Of a stretch of DNA of 10,155 bases, positions 6,388-10,155 are shown in pieces. The stretch lies in assembly GCA_025363495.1 (NCBI GenBank), contig JANYDR010000249.1, positions 1 to 10,155 of the forward strand. The letters are read 5' to 3'. This DNA comes from Cyclobacteriaceae bacterium (GTDB lineage: Bacteria > Bacteroidota > Bacteroidia > Cytophagales > Cyclobacteriaceae). Below the pieces are notes generated by a model that made no database searches, was not told the origin of the DNA, and saw nothing but the letters and a program-made list of their open reading frames with translations. The position numbers and the translations under genes are program-made. Position 1 is the stretch's first letter, and each line of letters opens with the position of its first letter.

Positions 6388-6407
6388 TTTTGATTTATTA
6401 TCTTTAA
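6388..6407 (+). promoter_or_regulatory. Promoter-like motif upstream of the serine hydrolase
   Basis: TTTTG followed by TATCTTTA (6399-6406), one base from the Bacteroidota -7 consensus, lies 26 bases before the ATG and gives a leader of about 20 bases. It nearly repeats the block at 4738-4757. A -33 TTG at 19-base spacing is not evident. Confidence 0.5.
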
Positions 6408-6432
6408 TATAATCTCCACCAATTATTATCCC

Positions 6433-7791
6433 ATGAAATCAATTGTCCTGCCCGTCTTACTCGCTGTCATCCTGATCTCTTGTAAGCAAAATCCTGGTTC
6501 ACCAGCTTCCGGCTCAAAACTCGAAACACGAATCGATAGCCTTGTTAAGACCTACCTGGATAGCACCAAAGCTGCGGGCATGGCCATAGCAGTTTATAAG
6601 GGCAATGAAAAATTATTATTGAAGGGTTATGGTTTCGCTGATCTGGAGTTTGATGTTAAGCTTCCTGCTGATGCGTCATTTGAGATAGGTTCCGTCACAA
6701 AGCAATTCACAGGCGCGGCAACACTTCAGTTGGTAGAGCAGGGTAAGCTCTCATTGGAAGATGACATTACAAAATATATCAAATTCAATACCCAGGGGAA
6801 GAAGGTAACTGTTCGTCAGTTGCTTAGCCATACGTCCGGAATAAAGGGTTATACGGAGCTTCCAGTGTTTGAAGAAATAGGGGTATTTAAATATAAACGC
6901 GATACATTACTCCGTATTGTTGAAAAAGAGAAATTTGACTTTGAACCTGGGGAAGCATTGATCTATAATAATACCGGATTCTTTATGCTGGGATTGATCA
7001 TAGAAAAAGTAAGTGGAATGACTTACGAAGAGTATGTACAGAAGAATCTTTTTGAGAAGGCAGGCATGACCCACTCATCCTATTGCAGTGAGAGCAAGAT
7101 CGTGAAGAACCGTGCCCATGGTTATGATACCGGTGAGAAAGGATTGCAACGCGCAGGCTACCTTGATCACACTTGGCCTTACGCGGCAGGATCACTTTGC
7201 TCGACGGCGGAGGATCTTGTAAAATGGGATGATGCCTTGCACCATGGGAAAATCCTGAGCGAAAAAATGTATGAAGAGTTTCTTGCCCCCGCCGTTTTAA
7301 ACGATGGGACAGTTACTCATTATGCTAAAGGAATAACCGTTACTGATAAAAACGGGCGCAAGATGATTGAACATGGTGGCGGAATTAATGGCTTTCTTTC
7401 TGAGAACCGGTATTTCCCGGGAGAAGATGTAAAAGTTATTGTACTTGTAAATAGCACCGGTCCTGTAGCGCCAGGAAAAGTAGCTGACCGGATAACGGAA
7501 TTTATCTTTGGAAAGCCTTCCAAAGAGTCGCATCCCTTCAGTGGAGATCTTTCAAAATTTACCGGCACGTATAAGGGGCGGGGGAGAGGTGTTGATCTTG
7601 AAGAGGTAGTTGCCAAGAATGATTCTGTTCTGACCATTCAGATTGGAAAGGGCAAACCGCGACCAATTAGTTATGTAAAAGATAATATATGGAGCGACGG
7701 AAACTCGACGTACTTGTTTAGTGGAACAGGAGATGTTATGAACGAATTAAGAATAGATCAGGTATATGGGTATTTGATTTTGAAGAAGTGA
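6433..7791 (+). CDS. Beta-lactamase-family serine hydrolase, lipoprotein
   Basis: Envelope-anchored serine hydrolase of the class C beta-lactamase/penicillin-binding-protein-like superfamily (Pfam Beta-lactamase), 452 residues. The N-terminus MKSIVLPVLLAVILISC has a lipobox with Cys17 as the lipidated residue. Active-site motifs are S87-V-T-K90 (SxxK), Y178-N-N180 (YxN) and H314-GGG, which replaces the KTG box as in esterase and DD-peptidase-like relatives. Residues about 40-360 form the catalytic domain. The last 85 or so, starting FSGDLSKFTGTYKG, form a beta-rich C-terminal domain resembling DUF3471. Substrates in this group range from D-amino-acid peptides to esters, and true beta-lactamase activity is unlikely to be its main role. 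It has its own promoter-like motif at 6388 and overlaps the next gene by four bases. Confidence 0.93.
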   Translation: MKSIVLPVLLAVILISCKQNPGSPASGSKLETRIDSLVKTYLDSTKAAGMAIAVYKGNEKLLLKGYGFADLEFDVKLPADASFEIGSVTKQFTGAATLQLVEQGKLSLEDDITKYIKFNTQGKKVTVRQLLSHTSGIKGYTELPVFEEIGVFKYKRDTLLRIVEKEKFDFEPGEALIYNNTGFFMLGLIIEKVSGMTYEEYVQKNLFEKAGMTHSSYCSESKIVKNRAHGYDTGEKGLQRAGYLDHTWPYAAGSLCSTAEDLVKWDDALHHGKILSEKMYEEFLAPAVLNDGTVTHYAKGITVTDKNGRKMIEHGGGINGFLSENRYFPGEDVKVIVLVNSTGPVAPGKVADRITEFIFGKPSKESHPFSGDLSKFTGTYKGRGRGVDLEEVVAKNDSVLTIQIGKGKPRPISYVKDNIWSDGNSTYLFSGTGDVMNELRIDQVYGYLILKK

Positions 7792-8102
7792 GGAGGAATA
7801 GGAAACTGAAAAGAAATACGATAACACTCGACCAGTTTAAAGACAAGCACTACGGTAAACGGGGCGTTACAAAACGGGAAGCGCTTGAGGCAGGGTTTGA
7901 AAACCTTAAAATCGATACGTTGCTTCACGAGGCCCGATTGGAAAGGGGATTAACTCAAGACGAACTTGCCAGAAAAGTCGGAACTACAAAGTCATACATT
8001 TCGAAAATCGAGAATGATATAAAAGAAGTCCGTACCTCGACACTTCAAAAAATTGTTAAACTTGGATTGGATGGACACCTTGAGCTTTCCATTAAATTGT
8101 AA
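7788..8102 (+). CDS. HigA-like XRE-family transcriptional regulator
   Basis: DNA-binding protein of 104 residues with a helix-turn-helix of the Cro/C1 (HTH_3) type at about 46-80. LTQDELARKVGTTKSYISKI (55-74) is the core, followed by END. The N-terminal LDQFKDKHYGKRG (14-26) and the C-terminal LGLDGHLELSIKL are typical of antitoxins of HigBA/RelE-type modules, which bind and neutralise the toxin and repress their operon. No toxin gene is adjacent: upstream is the serine hydrolase, overlapped by GTGA at 7788-7791, and downstream is a convergent DUF1801 gene. The start is uncertain. The GTG at 7788 gives the overlap. An AGGAGG at 7791-7796 stands nine bases before an in-frame CTG at 7806, which would yield a start closer to the usual family N-terminus. 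The family call is firm; the target and the toxin-antitoxin role are not established. Confidence 0.88.
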   Translation: MRRNRKLKRNTITLDQFKDKHYGKRGVTKREALEAGFENLKIDTLLHEARLERGLTQDELARKVGTTKSYISKIENDIKEVRTSTLQKIVKLGLDGHLELSIKL

Positions 8103-8117
8103 AGGAATAATAATTTA

Positions 8118-8531
8118 TTAGATATTCTTCTTAATACTCTTCACTGACTCCACAATCAATTTTTTCATTACTTCAATATCAATATCCTCAAGCTTCTTAA
8201 CATAAACGCATCCCCCCTCCGCTTTGTGTTTGCCAAGTTTCTTTAAAAGTTCTTCTCTTTTTTCCAGCGTCGTACTTAAATATAGCACGATTGAAGTCTT
8301 TCTTGGAGAAAAGCATGCGAGCGCCATATCTCCTTCATGACCGCTATCATATTTGTAATGATATGATCCAAAACCGATAATACTCGGTCCCCACATCTTC
8401 GACTCAAACCCTGTGACGTCACTGAAAATTTTAATAAGCCGATTTGCATCATCGCGCTTTCCTTCATCTTCAATTTTGTTGACGAAATCATTTACGCTGA
8501 CCTTAGTTTCGTTTGTTTTGTTTTTTGCCAT
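8118..8531 (-). CDS. DUF1801 domain-containing protein
   Basis: Small cytoplasmic protein of 137 residues of the DUF1801 (YdhG-like) family. Diagnostic segments are MWGPSIIGFGSYHYKY (46-61), GHEGDMALACFSPRK (64-78) and LLKKLGKHKAEGGCVYVKKL (95-114), all in the normal order, and the length is typical. The N-terminal lysine-rich region precedes a helical segment. Some members of this fold have been linked to iron handling (frataxin-like proteins), but the subgroup seen here has no defined activity. It is convergent with the XRE gene, with about 15 bases between the stops. Upstream, on the minus strand, the terminator of the TonB receptor at 8599-8623 isolates it, so it is probably monocistronic. 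A TAACTTCA about 25 bases before the ATG is only a weak -7 candidate. Confidence 0.9.
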   Translation of the reverse strand: MAKNKTNETKVSVNDFVNKIEDEGKRDDANRLIKIFSDVTGFESKMWGPSIIGFGSYHYKYDSGHEGDMALACFSPRKTSIVLYLSTTLEKREELLKKLGKHKAEGGCVYVKKLEDIDIEVMKKLIVESVKSIKKNI

Positions 8532-8598
8532 AGTCGGGTGGAGTCGTTCGAAATATGAAGTTAGAATTTCTTTATAATACCTGAGTGTTGGTTTACGA

Positions 8599-8623
8599 AA
8601 AAACCCGGCATAACCGGGTTTTT
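8599..8623 (-). terminator. Rho-independent terminator of the TonB receptor gene
   Basis: AAAAACCCGG (8599-8608) pairs with CCGGGTTTTT (8614-8623) in a perfect 10-bp stem with a five-base loop. Read on the minus strand, the GC stem is followed by six T. It lies 28 bases after the receptor stop codon. The A/T flanks could also make it work on the plus strand, but no plus-strand gene ends here. Confidence 0.9.
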
Positions 8624-8651
8624 AATCCATTTAAATGAAGTTATACCGAAC

Positions 8652-10155
8652 CTATTTCTTAGTAAAATCCAAGGGAATTATAATTTTGAAACTGACGTTT
8701 CGTCCCATATTGTAAACGCCTACGCGATAAGGATTGGATGCATAATTAACCGGATAATATTTGAAGCGGCTCATGTAGTCTTTGTATCCAACATCAGTGA
8801 GATTATCAACGGAAATGTAAAGACTAAAAATCTTTTGTCCGTTAGCCATGATGTCTCCACCCATTCCAACTTTCAACAACGTATATGCATCGGTTGGTGA
8901 TTTACTGGCCTGCCCTTCTTCTGGCGGTAAAGCATAGTAAGTACTGCTTTGTTGATAAACTTTCGATTGTTCAAAACTGTGAAATACGCCAAAACGCAGG
9001 TATGCTTTTGTTATGACTTTACCTACTTTTTTGAAGCTTACCGTTACCTCAGATCTTAACCTAGCCGGCGGAATAAACGGCAAATATTTTGTTGAATCAG
9101 GATGATTACTTAATACAGCGTCCACTCTGCTATAGGCAGTATAAAAATCCAACCATGGCAATGATGATGGATGAACGTCAAGCATGGCTTCTCCTCCGGT
9201 AAGTAATGCATTACTTTGAACATATTTAAACACAGGAGCGTTTGGAAAGCCCGCCACATCATTACGAACAGAGTCGCCTCCATTAGTGCTTTTTAATTGT
9301 ACGGGATATATATAATTGTCAATCTGGTTGCTGAACAAATCAATTTCTGCCGTCACATCTTTTGACACAAATCCCGGGGCTACATCAAATTGCACACTGA
9401 ATTCGGGTTGTAAATTTGGACGACCAATTTCATAGACCACAGTGCCGTCATGTATACCATTGGAACCCGTCTCAGCAACATTGGGTGCCCTGAAACCTCT
9501 GGCAACATTTGCCTTAATATAAAACTTGCTGGATACCTGGTAGGTAGCTCCAAAACTTCCTGACCATGCACTGAAATTTGATGAATAAGCATTGAATCTA
9601 TGAAATGCGTTCGGGTTACTTTGCGGCAATTCATTTCCGGAAGAGTCAACATATGAATCATGGCCTTGAAATTGCCTTATGTCATAACGGAGACCCGCAC
9701 TCAGATTTATTTTTCCCATTTTTTTATTTGCAATAAAGAAACCTCCGATATCAAATAATGTGTACTCCGGAATAAGTAGCAGGGTTCCTAGATTTGTTGA
9801 GTTTTGGTGCATGCCATTTATCCCAAACGTAATATTTCCATTGTTCTTATCAGGAGACACATATCTAAGATCATAATTAATTGTATTTAGGAGATAGTAG
9901 ATGTTGGCTGTGTTGGGAATTGTAATATCATTGTACTCTTGTCGGCGGTTTTGTTGCCACGCAAAGCGGGCAATCATTCTTCCGTTACCTACGGCAAGGC
10001 TATTATCCCAAACAAGTTTATAGTGCCTTACATTTTGATTAATGAGATACGGCTTATACGAAGTCAAGTCAGCGTGAGTGGCAACTACTTCTCCCGGTTC
10101 TCCATTCACGAGTGCTTGCTTTGTAAAGGCACCGGTAGTACTGTCACGGCTTCCT
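8652..10155 (-). CDS. TonB-dependent outer-membrane receptor, C-terminal part (partial, cut by right edge)
   Basis: Outer-membrane ligand-gated transporter energised by TonB-ExbBD. Only the last 500 residues are visible. The frame stays open to the window edge, so the GTG near 10109 is not the start; the plug domain and any carboxypeptidase-like N-terminal domain lie outside. The visible part is beta-barrel: alternating strands rich in aromatic residues, the conserved ARGFRAPNVAE block (RGFRAPN at 9480-9500) followed by EIGRPNLQPE, and a terminal strand NVSFKIIIPLDF. Two lysines follow the expected terminal aromatic residue (FTKK), a slight departure from the usual end. The RGFRAPN-EIGNPNLKPE-type signature is common in siderophore, haem and metal receptors, but the ligand cannot be assigned without the plug and neighbours. 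It is followed by a strong terminator. No partner lipoprotein of the SusD kind is seen downstream. Confidence 0.93.
   Translation of the reverse strand, partial: GSRDSTTGAFTKQALVNGEPGEVVATHADLTSYKPYLINQNVRHYKLVWDNSLAVGNGRMIARFAWQQNRRQEYNDITIPNTANIYYLLNTINYDLRYVSPDKNNGNITFGINGMHQNSTNLGTLLLIPEYTLFDIGGFFIANKKMGKINLSAGLRYDIRQFQGHDSYVDSSGNELPQSNPNAFHRFNAYSSNFSAWSGSFGATYQVSSKFYIKANVARGFRAPNVAETGSNGIHDGTVVYEIGRPNLQPEFSVQFDVAPGFVSKDVTAEIDLFSNQIDNYIYPVQLKSTNGGDSVRNDVAGFPNAPVFKYVQSNALLTGGEAMLDVHPSSLPWLDFYTAYSRVDAVLSNHPDSTKYLPFIPPARLRSEVTVSFKKVGKVITKAYLRFGVFHSFEQSKVYQQSSTYYALPPEEGQASKSPTDAYTLLKVGMGGDIMANGQKIFSLYISVDNLTDVGYKDYMSRFKYYPVNYASNPYRVGVYNMGRNVSFKIIIPLDFTKK

Noticed and set aside
7320..7637. 105-codon minus-strand open frame inside the serine hydrolase
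   Set aside because: It is antisense to the HGGG region and C-terminal domain of a clear hydrolase, with no ribosome-binding or promoter support.
6433..7791. True class C beta-lactamase (antibiotic resistance gene)
   Set aside because: The lipobox, the HGG box in place of KTG and the extra C-terminal domain fit the broad serine hydrolase group, not AmpC enzymes.

Overview
The window looks like a chromosomal stretch from a Bacteroidota bacterium, most likely of the Cytophagales/Chryseolinea type. The evidence is a Bacteroidota-style PolA, TAnnTTTG-like -7 promoter elements, A-rich leaders almost without Shine-Dalgarno sequences, a class of lipoprotein and secreted hydrolases typical of the phylum, and a TonB-dependent receptor. 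The lineage is inferred from motifs, not from a search. Both ends cut through genes.

Layout. Positions 1-1803 hold the C-terminal part of DNA polymerase I (exonuclease-like plus polymerase domains), ending in a long-stem terminator. Next come cspA (1914-2108) with a textbook terminator and a roughly 330-base spacer with repeat-like and palindromic sequence. Two exported enzymes follow in the same direction: a C45-type Ntn acyltransferase/peptidase (2492-3661) and an endonuclease/exonuclease/phosphatase-fold hydrolase (3713-4546). A 274-base spacer contains a strong hairpin and a possible decayed minus-strand coding remnant. Three small cytoplasmic genes at 4821-6340 appear to form an operon; only the last (TPR-like) resembles a family I recognise. 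A class C beta-lactamase-like lipoprotein (6433-7791) overlaps by four bases with a HigA-like XRE regulator (7788-8102). On the minus strand are a DUF1801 protein (8118-8531) and the C-terminal 500 residues of a TonB-dependent receptor (8652 to the right edge), with its own terminator at 8599-8623.

How it fits together. This is mostly ordinary housekeeping and envelope content, with no prophage, IS, CRISPR or RNA gene visible. The observations most worth following are four. The PolA proofreading domain appears to have lost all the catalytic residues I could align. An orphan antitoxin-like regulator is translationally overlapped with a serine hydrolase instead of a toxin. There is an uncharacterised 199/138/148-residue gene trio. 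A nearly identical 20-base promoter-like motif precedes two of the transcription units. I did not find a convincing new multi-gene defence or mobile system.
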